Assembly (NCBI RefSeq): GCF_031157255.1
Contig: NZ_JAVIFX010000018.1
Span: 100,526 to 164,525, forward strand
Direction: 5' to 3'
Length of the DNA: 64,000 nucleotides
Origin: Bradyrhizobium sp. LHD-71
GTDB lineage: Bacteria > Pseudomonadota > Alphaproteobacteria > Rhizobiales > Xanthobacteraceae
Shown piece by piece: positions 25,632 to 35,615 of this stretch; within the stretch, counting starts at the first letter, position 1; the number at the start of each line of letters is the position of its first letter. A program made the position numbers and the translations under genes. The notes below the pieces were generated by a model. The model saw only the letters and a program-made list of their open reading frames with translations. It was not told the origin of the DNA and searched no databases.

Positions 25632-28600
25632 GGCGCGCTCTCACTGCCACCAGGCTGCGGTGTGGGCTTCGAAGAGATTAGCGGCGATACCTTCGGCTCG
25701 AGCCGGCGGTTGAAGCGGTCCAGTGCGAGATAGATGACGGGCGTGGTGTACAGTGTCAGCAACTGGCTCAGCAGCAGACCGCCGATGATCGAAATGCCGA
25801 GCGGGAAACGCAATTCCGAACCGGTACCGCTCTCGATCGCGAGGGGCAGCGCGCCGAACAGTGCGGCCATCGTCGTCATCATGATCGGGCGGAAGCGCAA
25901 CACCGCGGCCTGAACGATCGCTTCGTCCGCGGTCATGCCCTCGTGGCGCTCCGCCTCAAGCGCGAAGTCGATCATCATGATCGCGTTCTTCTTGACAATA
26001 CCCATCAAGAGGATGATGCCGATCAGACCGATCACCGACAGGTCCTGCCCGAACAGCATCAGCGCGAGGATGGCGCCGACGCCCGCCGACGGCAGTGTCG
26101 AGAGAATGGTGATCGGATGGATATAGCTTTCGTAAAGCACGCCGAGCACGATGTAGATCGTGATGATCGCCGCCAGGATGAGCCACGGCTGACCGCTCAG
26201 TGAGCGGGCGAATTCGGCCGCGTCGCCCGAATAGAGCCCGACGATCGAACCGGGCATGCCGATGCGCTTCTCCGCGCGCTCCACCGCGTCAACCGCCTGC
26301 CCAAGCGAGGCGTCCGGTGCCAGATTGAAGCTCAGCGTCACGGCCGGAAACTGCGACTGATTGGAGATCGCCAGCGGCGCCGTGGTGCGGTCCAGCGTCG
26401 CGACCGTCGCTATCGGCACCTGGGCCCCGTCCGCACCCGGCACATAGAGCTTTGACAGCACCGATGGGTCGCGCTGGTATTCCGGCAGCGCCTCCAGCAC
26501 GACCCGGTATTGGTTCGCCTGGCCGTAGATCGTGGAGATCTGACGCTGGCCGAACGCGTCGTTCAGCGTGTCGTTTACAGCCTGCACCGACACGCCGAGC
26601 TGCCCTGCCCGCTCGCGGTTGACGCTGATCGCTGCGCGCAGTCCGCCCTCCTGGTTCTCCGATGAGACATCGCGGAAGAGAGGGTCTCGCTGCAACTCGC
26701 CGATCAGCTTGTCGGACCATTCGACAAGTTCGGTCCGGCTGGCGCTGGTCAGCGTGTATTGGTATTGCGAGCGGCTGAAACGCGTCGAAATCTGGATGTC
26801 CTGAACCGGCTGGAAGTAGATCCGCATGCCGGGCACGGGTGCAACGCGTTCCTTCAAGCGTGCAACCACGTCGTCGATCGGATCGCTGCGCTGGTCGCGC
26901 GGCTTCAGGGTTATGACGATGCGCCCCGTATTCGGCGTCGGATTGATAGGACCCGTGCCGACGACAGACACCACACCTTCGACATCGCCGTCCTGCTTGA
27001 GCGCGTCAGCGATCGTCTGCTGTCGCGCCTGCATCTCGACGAAGGAGACGTCTGGTCCGGCCTCGGTAACCGCGATGATCGATCCGGAATCCTGCAGCGG
27101 CAGAAAGCCCTTGGGAGCGACGACATAGAGGGCCACTGTCGCGACAATGGTCGCGAAGGTCACCCATAGCGTGGCGCGCTGACGCTCCAGCACCCACAGA
27201 AGCGAACTGTGATAGGCGTCCACCGTCCAGTCGATCCCGCGCATGACGCTGGCCACGCCAGGCAGTCGCAGCGGCCGGTCGTGATCGCCGTGGCGCAGAA
27301 TGCGCGAGCACATCATCGGCGTCAGCGTCAATGAGACGACGGCGGAGGTAATGACGGCGATCGTCAGCGTGAGTGCGAATTCGCGGAACATCCGGCCAAC
27401 GAGGCCGGTCATGAACAGGAGCGGAATGAACACCGCGATCAGCGACAGCGTCAGCGAAATGACCGTGAAGCCGATCTCGCGCGCGCCCTTCAACGCCGCC
27501 TCCATCGCGCTCTCGCCCCTTTCCATGTGACGGACGATGTTCTCGATCATGACGATGGCGTCGTCGACGACGAATCCGGTGCCGATGGTCAGCGCCATCA
27601 ACGAGAGATTGTCGAGGCTGAAGCCGGCAAACCACATCACCCCGAAGCTGGTGACCAGCGACAGCGGCAGGGCAACGCCGGCAATGATCGTCGCGCGCAC
27701 GGAGCGTAGGAACAACAGGACCACAAGAACGACCAGCACGACGCTCAGGACGAGCGTGAACTGCACGTCGCGCACGGAGGCGCGGATCGTATCGGTGCGA
27801 TCGGAGACGATTGTGATCTTTACAGCCGCCGGCAACGCGCGTTGCAGCTTCGGGATCTCCTCCTTGATCTGCTGCACGACGTCAATGACGTTGGCGCCCG
27901 GCTGACGCTGGATATCGAGCACGACCGCAGGCGTGCCCTGGTAGGTGGCCGCCGTCTTGTCGTTCTCCAGCCCGTCGACGATCTGCGCAATGTCGCCGAT
28001 CTTGATCGGCGCGCCGTTGCGATAGGCGACGATGATCGGCTTGTACGCCTCGGCCGACGTGATCTGGTCATTGGCGGTGATGCTGTAGGCCTGTTGGGCA
28101 CCGTCGAGCGACCCTTTCGGGCCCGAGACGTTGGCGCCAGCGATCGCCGTTCGCAGATCCTCCATGGAAATGCCATAAGCCGCCAGCCGCGCAAGGTCGG
28201 CCTGGACGCGAACTGCAGGCTTCAGGCTCCCCTGAATGGTGACGCGGCCGACGCCGGTGATCTGGCTCAGCCGTTGCGCCATGAGCGTATCGGCGATGTC
28301 GCTCATGGCGCGGATCGATGTCGTTTCCGACGTGAGCGCCAGTGTCATGACCGGCGCATCGGCGGGATTCACCTTGGCGTAGGTGGGCGGATAAGGCAGC
28401 GTGCGCGGCAGGATGCCCGCAGCCGCGTTGATCGCCGCCTGCACGTCCTGCGTCGCGCCGTCGATGTCACGGTTGAGATCGAACTGGAGCGAGATCTGGC
28501 TCAGGCCATAGGAACTGGTCGACGTCATCAGCGACAGCGCAGGGATCTGGCCAAGCTGCCGCTCCAGCGGCGCCGTGATCAGCGAGGCCGTGACGTCAGG

Positions 28601-28765
28601 GCTCGCGCCCGGCAGCCGCGTTGTCACCTGCACCGTCGGGAAATCGACCTGCGGCAGCGCCGAGATCGGCAGCGCCCAGTAGCCCAGGGCACCGCCGATC
28701 ATCAATGCCAAGCCGAGCAGCGATGTTGCAATCGGCCGCCGGATGAATGGTTCTGAGACGCTCAT
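25628..28765 (-). CDS. RND efflux pump, MdtB-like
   Basis: A 1045-residue partner pump with the same layout: N-terminal span (SLLGLALMIGGALGYWALPI), periplasmic porter domains with the QVTTRLPGASPDVTASLIT strand, and the TM4 relay MALTIGTGFVVDDAIVMIEN carrying both aspartates. It lies 23 bp after the adaptor gene and is overlapped by the MdtC-like gene. Two adjacent HAE1 pumps behind one adaptor is the MdtABC arrangement. Which is B and which is C is assigned only by order. Confidence 0.92.
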   Translation of the reverse strand: MSVSEPFIRRPIATSLLGLALMIGGALGYWALPISALPQVDFPTVQVTTRLPGASPDVTASLITAPLERQLGQIPALSLMTSTSSYGLSQISLQFDLNRDIDGATQDVQAAINAAAGILPRTLPYPPTYAKVNPADAPVMTLALTSETTSIRAMSDIADTLMAQRLSQITGVGRVTIQGSLKPAVRVQADLARLAAYGISMEDLRTAIAGANVSGPKGSLDGAQQAYSITANDQITSAEAYKPIIVAYRNGAPIKIGDIAQIVDGLENDKTAATYQGTPAVVLDIQRQPGANVIDVVQQIKEEIPKLQRALPAAVKITIVSDRTDTIRASVRDVQFTLVLSVVLVVLVVLLFLRSVRATIIAGVALPLSLVTSFGVMWFAGFSLDNLSLMALTIGTGFVVDDAIVMIENIVRHMERGESAMEAALKGAREIGFTVISLTLSLIAVFIPLLFMTGLVGRMFREFALTLTIAVITSAVVSLTLTPMMCSRILRHGDHDRPLRLPGVASVMRGIDWTVDAYHSSLLWVLERQRATLWVTFATIVATVALYVVAPKGFLPLQDSGSIIAVTEAGPDVSFVEMQARQQTIADALKQDGDVEGVVSVVGTGPINPTPNTGRIVITLKPRDQRSDPIDDVVARLKERVAPVPGMRIYFQPVQDIQISTRFSRSQYQYTLTSASRTELVEWSDKLIGELQRDPLFRDVSSENQEGGLRAAISVNRERAGQLGVSVQAVNDTLNDAFGQRQISTIYGQANQYRVVLEALPEYQRDPSVLSKLYVPGADGAQVPIATVATLDRTTAPLAISNQSQFPAVTLSFNLAPDASLGQAVDAVERAEKRIGMPGSIVGLYSGDAAEFARSLSGQPWLILAAIITIYIVLGVLYESYIHPITILSTLPSAGVGAILALMLFGQDLSVIGLIGIILLMGIVKKNAIMMIDFALEAERHEGMTADEAIVQAAVLRFRPIMMTTMAALFGALPLAIESGTGSELRFPLGISIIGGLLLSQLLTLYTTPVIYLALDRFNRRLEPKVSPLISSKPTPQPGGSESAP

Positions 28766-28788
28766 CGCATCTTTCGTCTTTTGCGGAC

Positions 28789-30153
28789 CTATTTCGACGG
28801 AGCGCCGCCGGCGACCGGCGGAGCCGGTGGTGATTGTGCCCCTTGGTTCGCGCCAGGCCCTTTCTGAGCGCCGCTCGGACCTTTCTGGCCACCGCTGGGT
28901 CCCTTCGGGCCCTGACCTTTCCGCAGCCGGGGCGCGAGGTCCGGGGTGGGAGCAGCATCATCGGTCCCGACGACCACCTGCGAGCCTTCAGCGAGGTTGG
29001 CGAAACCGGTCGTGACCACCCGATCGCTGGTCGAAAGTCCGCTGCCGATCACGGCTTCGGTGTCAGTCTGCTGTACGACCGTGATCGGTTTTGCCGTAAC
29101 CGCATCGCCTGGGCCGATCACGAATGCATAGGTGCCAGCCGGACCGCGCTGCACGCTCGATGTCGGCACGACGATCGCTTGCGACAGCGTATCGACCTTG
29201 ACGCGGACGTTGACGAACTGGCCGGGCCACAGGCTGAGCCTGGCGTTCGGAAACTGCGCCTTCAAACGCACGGTGCCGGTCGTCTGATCGACCTGATTGT
29301 CGATCCCTTCCAGGGTTCCAGTCTCGACCACGGTACGGCCGTCATTGCCGAAGACGTCGACCTGCAGGGGCGCCTTCTCGAACGCGGCGTTTACGAGGGG
29401 AAGCTGCTGCTGGGGCAGGCTGAACTGCGCAGCGATCGGCTTCACCTGGGTAATGATGACAAGCCCGTTGGTGTCGCCCGGCTTGATGATGTTGCCTTGG
29501 TCGACCAGCCGCAGGCCGGTTCGGCCGGAGATCGGCGCCACGATCTTCGTATAGTCGAGCATCGTTTGGGCATTGTCGATTGCGGCCTGGTCCGAGCGGA
29601 CAAGCGCCTCGAGCTGTGCGACCATGGCCCGTTGCGTGTCAGCCTGCTGCCTGGAGCCGGCGTTGGTTAGCGCAAGTTGCTGGTACCGAACGAGGTCGAG
29701 CTTCGCATTCGCGAGCGTCGCCTCGTCCTGCGCCTTCTTCGCCAGTGCCTGGTCAAGCTGCGCGCGATAGATCGCCGGATCGATTTCGGCGAGCACGTCG
29801 CCGCGCTCGACGTCCTGCCCTTCCTTGAACTTGACGGAGATCAGCTTGCCCTCGACCTGCGCACGGACCGTCACCGTGTTCAGCGCACGAATTGTGCCGA
29901 CGCCCTCGAGGTAAACCGGGACGTCCTTGGTCTGAGGCGTCGCCGCAAGCACCGGCACGGGCAGGTTGCGCGGCATGGCGTTCTGGCTCGGCGGCCGATT
30001 GAACGACGTCCAGACAACATAGCCGAGCCCCGCAAGAATGATCAGCACGAGCGTTGTCGAGACGATGCCGCCGCGCTTACGGCGGCCGGCCACTTGCGGG
30101 GCCGCGTCTTCCGCCTGTTCTGGGGAATGATCTGCCTGCGGCTTAAATAGCAT
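28789..30153 (-). CDS. RND efflux adaptor (membrane-fusion protein), MdtA-like
   Basis: 454 residues. A short cytoplasmic head is followed by one N-terminal membrane anchor (about 34-53, STTLVLIILAGLGYVVWTSF). Then come a lipoyl half-motif (ITVRAQVEGKLISVKFKEGQ), a helical hairpin rich in Gln/Ala (about 135-190), the second lipoyl half (IVAPISGRTGLRLVDQG), and beta-barrel domains. The C-terminus is a Gly/Pro/Lys-rich repeat (GQKGPSG, AQKGPG), unusual but low complexity. It overlaps the OM lipoprotein gene end by 11 bp. Confidence 0.92.
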   Translation of the reverse strand: MLFKPQADHSPEQAEDAAPQVAGRRKRGGIVSTTLVLIILAGLGYVVWTSFNRPPSQNAMPRNLPVPVLAATPQTKDVPVYLEGVGTIRALNTVTVRAQVEGKLISVKFKEGQDVERGDVLAEIDPAIYRAQLDQALAKKAQDEATLANAKLDLVRYQQLALTNAGSRQQADTQRAMVAQLEALVRSDQAAIDNAQTMLDYTKIVAPISGRTGLRLVDQGNIIKPGDTNGLVIITQVKPIAAQFSLPQQQLPLVNAAFEKAPLQVDVFGNDGRTVVETGTLEGIDNQVDQTTGTVRLKAQFPNARLSLWPGQFVNVRVKVDTLSQAIVVPTSSVQRGPAGTYAFVIGPGDAVTAKPITVVQQTDTEAVIGSGLSTSDRVVTTGFANLAEGSQVVVGTDDAAPTPDLAPRLRKGQGPKGPSGGQKGPSGAQKGPGANQGAQSPPAPPVAGGAPSK

Positions 30154-31651
30154 CCAACGGTCCTTTCGCCGTCAAAGCCCAGCCGCCCCCCAGCGCCTGA
30201 TAAAGGGCCACGATCGCCTGCAAGCGGGCCAGACGGGCCAGCGCCAGCGAATCCTCGGCCTGAAACAGTGTCAGTTGGACATTTAGCACAGTTGTCGTAT
30301 CCGCAGTGCCGGCCGCAAGCCTTTGTTCCGCCAGCTCAAATGCCCTCCGGGAACTTGCCACAACCTGGTTCAGTGCCCGCAGCCGCTCGTTCGACTGCCG
30401 GATCGCCACCAAGGCATCGTTCACGTCGGCAAACGAAGAAACGACGGTCTGGCGATAAGTCTGGAGCAGTTCGTCCTGGCGCGCTTTCTGCAGCTCGAAA
30501 TTGCTCTGGATTCGGAATCCGTCGAAAATTGGCTGCGTCAGTCCCGCGGCCACGTTGTAGAACGCCGCCTGCGGGCTGAACAGAGCGGACAGCGCCGCAC
30601 TCTGATAGCCCCCCTGCCCCGTTAACTGAATGCTGGGAAAGAACTGGGCGCGGGCATTACCGACATTCGCGGTGGCGGACGCGAGCTGCGCTTCGGCGCG
30701 ACGAATGTCCGGCCGCTGGGTCAAAAGCTCCGACGGAATACCCGGAGTCACGCGCGGCAAGGCCATCTGTCGCAAGCTTCCGCCTTTGACACGGAGCGCC
30801 TCCGGCGGGCGGGCCAGAAGCACGGCCAGCGCGTTGGTGCTCTCTGCGAGCGTCAGCCGCAACAGCGGCAGCGCGGCGCGCTGGTTTTCAAGTGTGCTTT
30901 CCTGCTGGGCCACATCGAGATCGGTCGCGGTGCCGACTTTGAGCCGCTCTTTGAACGCATCGTAGATGCGCTGCGCGCTGGCGATATTGTTGTTGGCGAT
31001 GCGGATGCGGTCCTGGCTGGCGAGCACCTGAAAATAGGCATTGGCGACGCCGGCAAGCGTTACCAGCGCGACAACGTCACGATCGAAACGACTGGCGATC
31101 GCCGCCTCGTCCGCGGCCAATGCCGCGGCGCGGTTCTTGCCCCAGAAATCGATCTCGTAGCTGGCGCTGAGCGAGACCGAGAATTGGTTGAACGTGCGCC
31201 CGCCCGACGTCGAGGCCGACGAACTCGCGCCTGAGGATCGCGACTGCGCGGCCGACGCGTCGGCAAAGATCGATGGAAACAACGGCGCGCCCGCCTGGCG
31301 TGCGAGCGCATCCGCTTGACGAAACCGGGCAGTTGCGGCCGCGATATCGAGGTTGATGACTTGCGCCTCCTCCATCAGCCTCGTCAATTCTGCAGAACGA
31401 AACCCGCGCCACCAGTCCAGCGCTGGCGGAGCGGCCTGCGCTTTGGCGCCAGCCGACTGATAACGGCCAGGGATCGTCAGCGCCGGGTCGGGCAGGTCAG
31501 TCGTCAGAATGCAGCCGCCCAGCAGAAGAGGAATCGCGAGCGCGCAGACGGCGGGCGCTGGCGCCCTGGCCGCCCGAAGGCGATGGAAACGGTGGCGGGG
31601 CGACGACAAGGACAGGCTCACGGACGTTGAATGCGGCAGATATGCATCCAT
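30143..31651 (-). CDS. outer-membrane efflux lipoprotein, NodT/OprM family
   Basis: 502 residues from the ATG at 31651; a longer 543-residue reading adds a non-signal-like head. An arginine-rich start and hydrophobic span end in the lipobox LLLGGC with acylated Cys47. Two OEP repeats follow, with helical barrel segments such as NTALAVLLARPPEALR-like and QLASATANVGNARAQFFPS. It is the trimeric TolC-like exit duct for the adaptor and pumps encoded directly downstream, and is the first gene of the operon. Confidence 0.9.
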   Translation of the reverse strand: MDAYLPHSTSVSLSLSSPRHRFHRLRAARAPAPAVCALAIPLLLGGCILTTDLPDPALTIPGRYQSAGAKAQAAPPALDWWRGFRSAELTRLMEEAQVINLDIAAATARFRQADALARQAGAPLFPSIFADASAAQSRSSGASSSASTSGGRTFNQFSVSLSASYEIDFWGKNRAAALAADEAAIASRFDRDVVALVTLAGVANAYFQVLASQDRIRIANNNIASAQRIYDAFKERLKVGTATDLDVAQQESTLENQRAALPLLRLTLAESTNALAVLLARPPEALRVKGGSLRQMALPRVTPGIPSELLTQRPDIRRAEAQLASATANVGNARAQFFPSIQLTGQGGYQSAALSALFSPQAAFYNVAAGLTQPIFDGFRIQSNFELQKARQDELLQTYRQTVVSSFADVNDALVAIRQSNERLRALNQVVASSRRAFELAEQRLAAGTADTTTVLNVQLTLFQAEDSLALARLARLQAIVALYQALGGGWALTAKGPLDAI

Positions 31652-31987
31652 CCTAGCGGGCGGGCTCGCTCCCCAATAGTCATGGCCGTCGAATCCGTCT
31701 GCCCAATGCCGCCAACCCGTAAAAAACAGCCCGAAATCAGGTGCAGCGGCGTTCCCGCCGTCGCTGCAATTCATAGATGCTCGGAGCGGTAGGCGATACT
31801 TAAGAAGATTTCATGTTCGAACCGGGCCGGTGATTCGGCTTCGATTGCGGCAGAACGCGGACGCGCCTTCGACGTCATGAAGCTGCCGGTGGCAAGCCTG
31901 TCGTGCCGCTCACGTCGCGGTTCATCCCGCTTGTCAGGACCGGGCGCCACGCAGCCCCGCCCGCGGACGCTTGCCGCATTCAAAATT

Positions 31988-32002
31988 ATGGATGTCATCC
32001 AT
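31988..32002. promoter_or_regulatory. 15-bp palindrome, candidate operator
   Basis: ATGGATGTCATCCAT is a perfect inverted repeat with a one-base centre. It sits in the 473-bp gap between the divergent OM-lipoprotein operon and the cyclopropane-synthase-like gene, 337 bp and 123 bp from the two starts. The rest of this gap shows no credible gene. A dimeric regulator site is possible; none is encoded nearby. Confidence 0.35.
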
Positions 32003-32124
32003 TGGCAAGTCTTGCGCCGGTGGAACAAAGGCGCAAAACTTGAATGAACGTCGCAAGATGGCGCTGGTCCGGACGGCGCAAGGTTCGGGATCGAGCGCCG
32101 GTCCGAAGTGATGGGTTGGGAACG

Positions 32125-33354
32125 ATGAAAGGATTGATTCGGCTCGAGCCCGGCAATGTCGCCACAGCGCTCGACGGCTTGCCCCGCCTTGTGCGGATCG
32201 CCTTCTACTATGCCGCGCGAATACGCCGGGGCACCCTCGACGTCACACTGCCGGATGGACGTCAGGTCAGGTGTGGCGGAGCCGAACCCGGGCCCGCCGC
32301 GGCCATGACGATCAATGACTACGGTTTCGCCTGGCGCCTCATAAAGAGCGGCGACATCGGCATTGCCGAGGCCTATCTGCGTGGCGAATGGGACACGCCC
32401 GATCTCACGCAATTTCTCTACATCTTCTGCGTCAATCACGACCTGATTTCGCCGCTGTTCGAGCAAAAGACCGCGGCGCGCTTCGTGCAATCGATCCAGC
32501 ACTGGCTCAAGCGCAACACGCGGGCACAGGCGAAGCGGAACATCCTGGCGCACTACGACATCGGCAACGCATTTTACAAGTCGTGGCTCGATTCCACGAT
32601 GACGTACTCCTCCGCCCTGTTCGAGGAGGGGGCGAACGATCTGACAGCCGCGCAGGAAAACAAGTATCGCCGACTTGCCGAAGCCATCAATTTGCAGCCG
32701 GACCAGAAGGTGCTGGAGATTGGCTGCGGTTGGGGTGGCTTCGCCGAGTTCGCCGCCAAGACCTATGGCGTCAAGGTCGTCGGACTGACGATCTCGCAGG
32801 AGCAGCGCAACTTCGCGCTCAAGCGCATCTTCGACGCAGGTTTGAGTGATCGCGTTGAAATCAGATTCCAGGATTATCGCGATGAGCGCGATCAGTACGA
32901 TCGCATCGCATCGATCGAAATGATCGAGGCCGTCGGCGAGCAATTCTGGCCGAACTACTTTTCACAGCTGCGCGACCGGCTGTTGCCGGGCGGGCTCGCC
33001 GGCATTCAAGCGATCACGATTCGCGACAGCATGTTCCAGAAGTATCGCCGCGAGGTCGATTTCATCCAGCGCTACGTGTTCCCCGGCGGCATGCTGCCCT
33101 CGCCCGCGATCCTGCAGTCGCTGGGTGAGCGGTTCGGTATTCCGGTGATCAAGGAAAGGATCTTCGGACAAGATTATGCCAGGACGCTGGCCACTTGGCG
33201 CAACAATTTTCGTCAAGCTTGGCCAAACCTGAAACCGCTCGGCTTCGACGAGCGTTTCCGTCGGTTGTGGGAGTACTACCTCGCCTATTGCGAGGCGGGA
33301 TTCCTGTCCGGCAACATCGACGTCCGCCAGGTGATTTTCGCCAAGGCGCCTTAA
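32125..33354 (+). CDS. cyclopropane-fatty-acyl-phospholipid synthase-family methyltransferase
   Basis: 409 residues from the ATG at 32125; an in-frame ATG at 32044 would add 27 atypical residues. An N-terminal lipid-binding region (1-120) precedes the SAM-dependent methyltransferase core: DIGNAFYKSWLD, AdoMet loop VLEIGCGWGG at 197-206, GLTISQEQ and the family block FPGGMLPS. It modifies unsaturated acyl chains in membrane phospholipids, usually under stress or stationary phase. Close relatives can instead add a methyl group, so cyclopropane formation is probable, not certain. It is divergent from the RND operon. Confidence 0.88.
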   Translation: MKGLIRLEPGNVATALDGLPRLVRIAFYYAARIRRGTLDVTLPDGRQVRCGGAEPGPAAAMTINDYGFAWRLIKSGDIGIAEAYLRGEWDTPDLTQFLYIFCVNHDLISPLFEQKTAARFVQSIQHWLKRNTRAQAKRNILAHYDIGNAFYKSWLDSTMTYSSALFEEGANDLTAAQENKYRRLAEAINLQPDQKVLEIGCGWGGFAEFAAKTYGVKVVGLTISQEQRNFALKRIFDAGLSDRVEIRFQDYRDERDQYDRIASIEMIEAVGEQFWPNYFSQLRDRLLPGGLAGIQAITIRDSMFQKYRREVDFIQRYVFPGGMLPSPAILQSLGERFGIPVIKERIFGQDYARTLATWRNNFRQAWPNLKPLGFDERFRRLWEYYLAYCEAGFLSGNIDVRQVIFAKAP

Positions 33355-33434
33355 GTTCCGGGCGCACTTGTGCCTGGAGCGGGCGTCCACTAGGTTCGCC
33401 GGTTCAAAGCGAAAGACAGCCGCAAGTGCCTCCC

Positions 33435-34475
33435 ATGACCATCCTCAAAGACGTCGTCGCAGCCATCGGCAACACGCCATTGATCAAGCTCAAGCGCGCC
33501 TCCGAAATGACCGGGTGCGAGATCTACGGCAAGGCCGAATTCATGAATCCCGGTCAGTCGGTGAAGGATCGTCCGGGCAAGCAGATGATCCTCGAGGCTG
33601 AACAGCGCGGCGACCTGAAGCCTGGCGGGCTTGTGGTCGAGGGGACCGCCGGCAACACCGGTATCGGCCTTGCGGTGGTGGCGAGTGCACGCGGCTACCG
33701 CACCGTGATCGTGATCCCGGAGACGCAGAGCCAGGAGAAGAAGGACATGCTGCGCCTGTGTGGCGCAGAGCTCGTCGAGGTGCCGGCGCTGCCCTATAGC
33801 GATCCGAACAACTATCAGCATGTGGCGCGGCGGCTTGCCGACCAGATGCGCAAGACCGAGCCGAATGGCGTGCTGTTCGCCGACCAGTGGAACAATCTCG
33901 ACAACCCGAAGGCGCATTACGTCTCGACGGGGCCGGAGATCTGGGAGCAGACTGGCGGCAAGATCGATGGCTTCATCTGCTCGATCGGCACCGGTGGCAC
34001 CATCGCCGGCACCAGCGCCTTCCTGCGCGAGAAGAAGAAGGACATCGTCGTCGGCGTTGCAGATCCGCGGGGCGCGGCGATGTACAGCCTCTTCACCACC
34101 GGTGAAGCCAAGGCGTCCTCCGGAAGCTCCATCTCTGAGGGGATCGGGCTCGGCCGCGTCACGGCGGTCATCAAGGACATGAAGGTCGATCACGCCTATC
34201 TCATTCCCGATGAGGAGGCGATCCCGTTGATCTATGATCTCCTGGAGCACGAAGGCCTGTGCATGGGCGGCTCGACGGCGATCAATATCGCCGGCGCCAT
34301 CCGCCTTGCAAAGGAGCTCGGCCCCGGCAAGACCATCGTTACGGTGCTCGCCGACAACGGCAACCGCTACCAGTCGAAGCTGTACAATCCGGATTTCATG
34401 CGTTCGAAGAACCTTCCGGTGCCGGAATGGCTGGAGAAGCGCCCGAACATCCAAATCCCATTCGAGAAGAAGTGA
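33435..34475 (+). CDS. cysK: cysteine synthase (O-acetylserine sulfhydrylase)
   Basis: A 346-residue PLP enzyme that makes L-cysteine from O-acetylserine and sulfide in the cytosol. The start is the ATG followed by [18 protein letters not shown]. The PLP lysine is Lys44 in QSVKDR, the phosphate loop is GTAGNTGIG (the alphaproteobacterial variant of TSGNTG), and a [15 protein letters not shown] loop follows. It is somewhat longer than enterobacterial CysK (about 323). purC follows 26 bp downstream on the same strand, so co-transcription is likely although the pathways differ. Confidence 0.92.
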   Translation: MTILKDVVAAIGNTPLIKLKRASEMTGCEIYGKAEFMNPGQSVKDRPGKQMILEAEQRGDLKPGGLVVEGTAGNTGIGLAVVASARGYRTVIVIPETQSQEKKDMLRLCGAELVEVPALPYSDPNNYQHVARRLADQMRKTEPNGVLFADQWNNLDNPKAHYVSTGPEIWEQTGGKIDGFICSIGTGGTIAGTSAFLREKKKDIVVGVADPRGAAMYSLFTTGEAKASSGSSISEGIGLGRVTAVIKDMKVDHAYLIPDEEAIPLIYDLLEHEGLCMGGSTAINIAGAIRLAKELGPGKTIVTVLADNGNRYQSKLYNPDFMRSKNLPVPEWLEKRPNIQIPFEKK

Positions 34476-34501
34476 GCGGTCGCGCCGGATCGCAATGTGA
34501 G

Positions 34502-35488
34502 ATGATCGAAGCTGCGGACCTCAAGCCTTTCGCCCGTTACACGCTGCCCGAAGCCCATCTGGTTGAGCTTCCGAATTACTACCGCGGCAAGGTGCGCGAG
34601 AATTATGATCTGCCGGATGGTACGCGCATCCTGATCGCCTCAGACCGGATCAGTGCGTTCGACGTCAATCTTGCCGTGATCCCGCTGAAAGGACAGGTAC
34701 TGACCGGCGTCGCCCGCTACTGGTTCAATGAGACGCGCGACATCTGCCCGAACCACGTGATCGATTATCCGGATCCGAACGTCCTCGTCAGTCGTCGCCT
34801 GCGGATGATGCCGGTCGAGATCGTCGTGCGCGACTACCTCGCCGGCACGACTTCGACATCGATTTTGCAGATGTACAAGCGAGGTGACCGCAACCTGTAT
34901 GGCCATGCGTTCCCGGACGGTCTGCGCGATAACCAGAAGCTGCCCCGTACCATTCTGACCCCGACGACCAAGGCCGATCAGGGCGGCCACGACGCGCCCC
35001 TGAGCGGCGACGAGGTGGTCGCGAACAAGCTGCTGACCAGGCAGCAATGGGATCAGGTGTCACAGGTCGCGCTGCGGCTGTTCGATCGGGGGCGCACGAT
35101 CGCGGCCACGCGCGGACTGATCCTTGTCGATACGAAATACGAATTCGGTTTCGACGAAAGCGGTGCCATCGTTCTTGCTGATGAGGTGCACACGCCCGAT
35201 TCAAGCCGCTACTGGCTGCAGGACACATACGCTGCCAAATTCGAAGCGGGCGAAGCGCCCGATACGTTCGATAAGGATTTCGTCCGCCGCTGGGTGGTCA
35301 GCCAATGCGATCCCTACAAGGATCCGATCCCGCCGATTCCCCAGGAGGTGATCCTGCAGGCGGCGGCGATCTACCTGAACGCGTATGAAATGATCACCGG
35401 GGCACGCTTCCCCCTGCCCGACCCGTCCACCGCACCGCTCGCCCGGGTCCGGGAGAACCTCAAGAAATACGTCGGCAGGGCCGCGTAG
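34502..35488 (+). CDS. purC: phosphoribosylaminoimidazole-succinocarboxamide synthase
   Basis: A 328-residue SAICAR synthase that joins CAIR and aspartate with ATP in purine synthesis. It shows the family opening [11 protein letters not shown] and [14 protein letters not shown], then [17 protein letters not shown], and a late [12 protein letters not shown] block containing active-site residues. At over 300 residues it belongs to the long, ADE1-like class rather than the 240-residue bacterial type. The ATG at 34502 is preceded by GTGA and lies 26 bp after cysK. A palindromic repeat begins 3 bp after its stop. Confidence 0.92.
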   Translation: MIEAADLKPFARYTLPEAHLVELPNYYRGKVRENYDLPDGTRILIASDRISAFDVNLAVIPLKGQVLTGVARYWFNETRDICPNHVIDYPDPNVLVSRRLRMMPVEIVVRDYLAGTTSTSILQMYKRGDRNLYGHAFPDGLRDNQKLPRTILTPTTKADQGGHDAPLSGDEVVANKLLTRQQWDQVSQVALRLFDRGRTIAATRGLILVDTKYEFGFDESGAIVLADEVHTPDSSRYWLQDTYAAKFEAGEAPDTFDKDFVRRWVVSQCDPYKDPIPPIPQEVILQAAAIYLNAYEMITGARFPLPDPSTAPLARVRENLKKYVGRAA

Positions 35489-35490
35489 TC

Positions 35491-35614
35491 GTCATTGCGA
35501 GCGAAGCGAAGCAATCCAGCGCTGAGTCCGCGTCAACCGCTGCGCTGGATTGCTTCGTCGCGATAGGCGAGCGAAGCGACGCCGTTCTTCGAACGGCTAC
35601 GCCTCGCAATAACG
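35491..35614. repeat. palindromic intergenic repeat, copy 1
   Basis: It begins GTCATTGCGAGCGAAGCGAA and carries CAATCCAGCGC mirrored by GCGCTGGATTG. After that comes a second small stem (CGTTCTTCGAACG) and a CTCGCAATAACGA end. It fills the whole gap between the convergent purC and aapP genes and could serve as a bidirectional terminator. Related copies lie at 58964-59053, 59733-59821 and, truncated, 63611-63621. Confidence 0.75.
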
Positions 35615-35615
35615 A

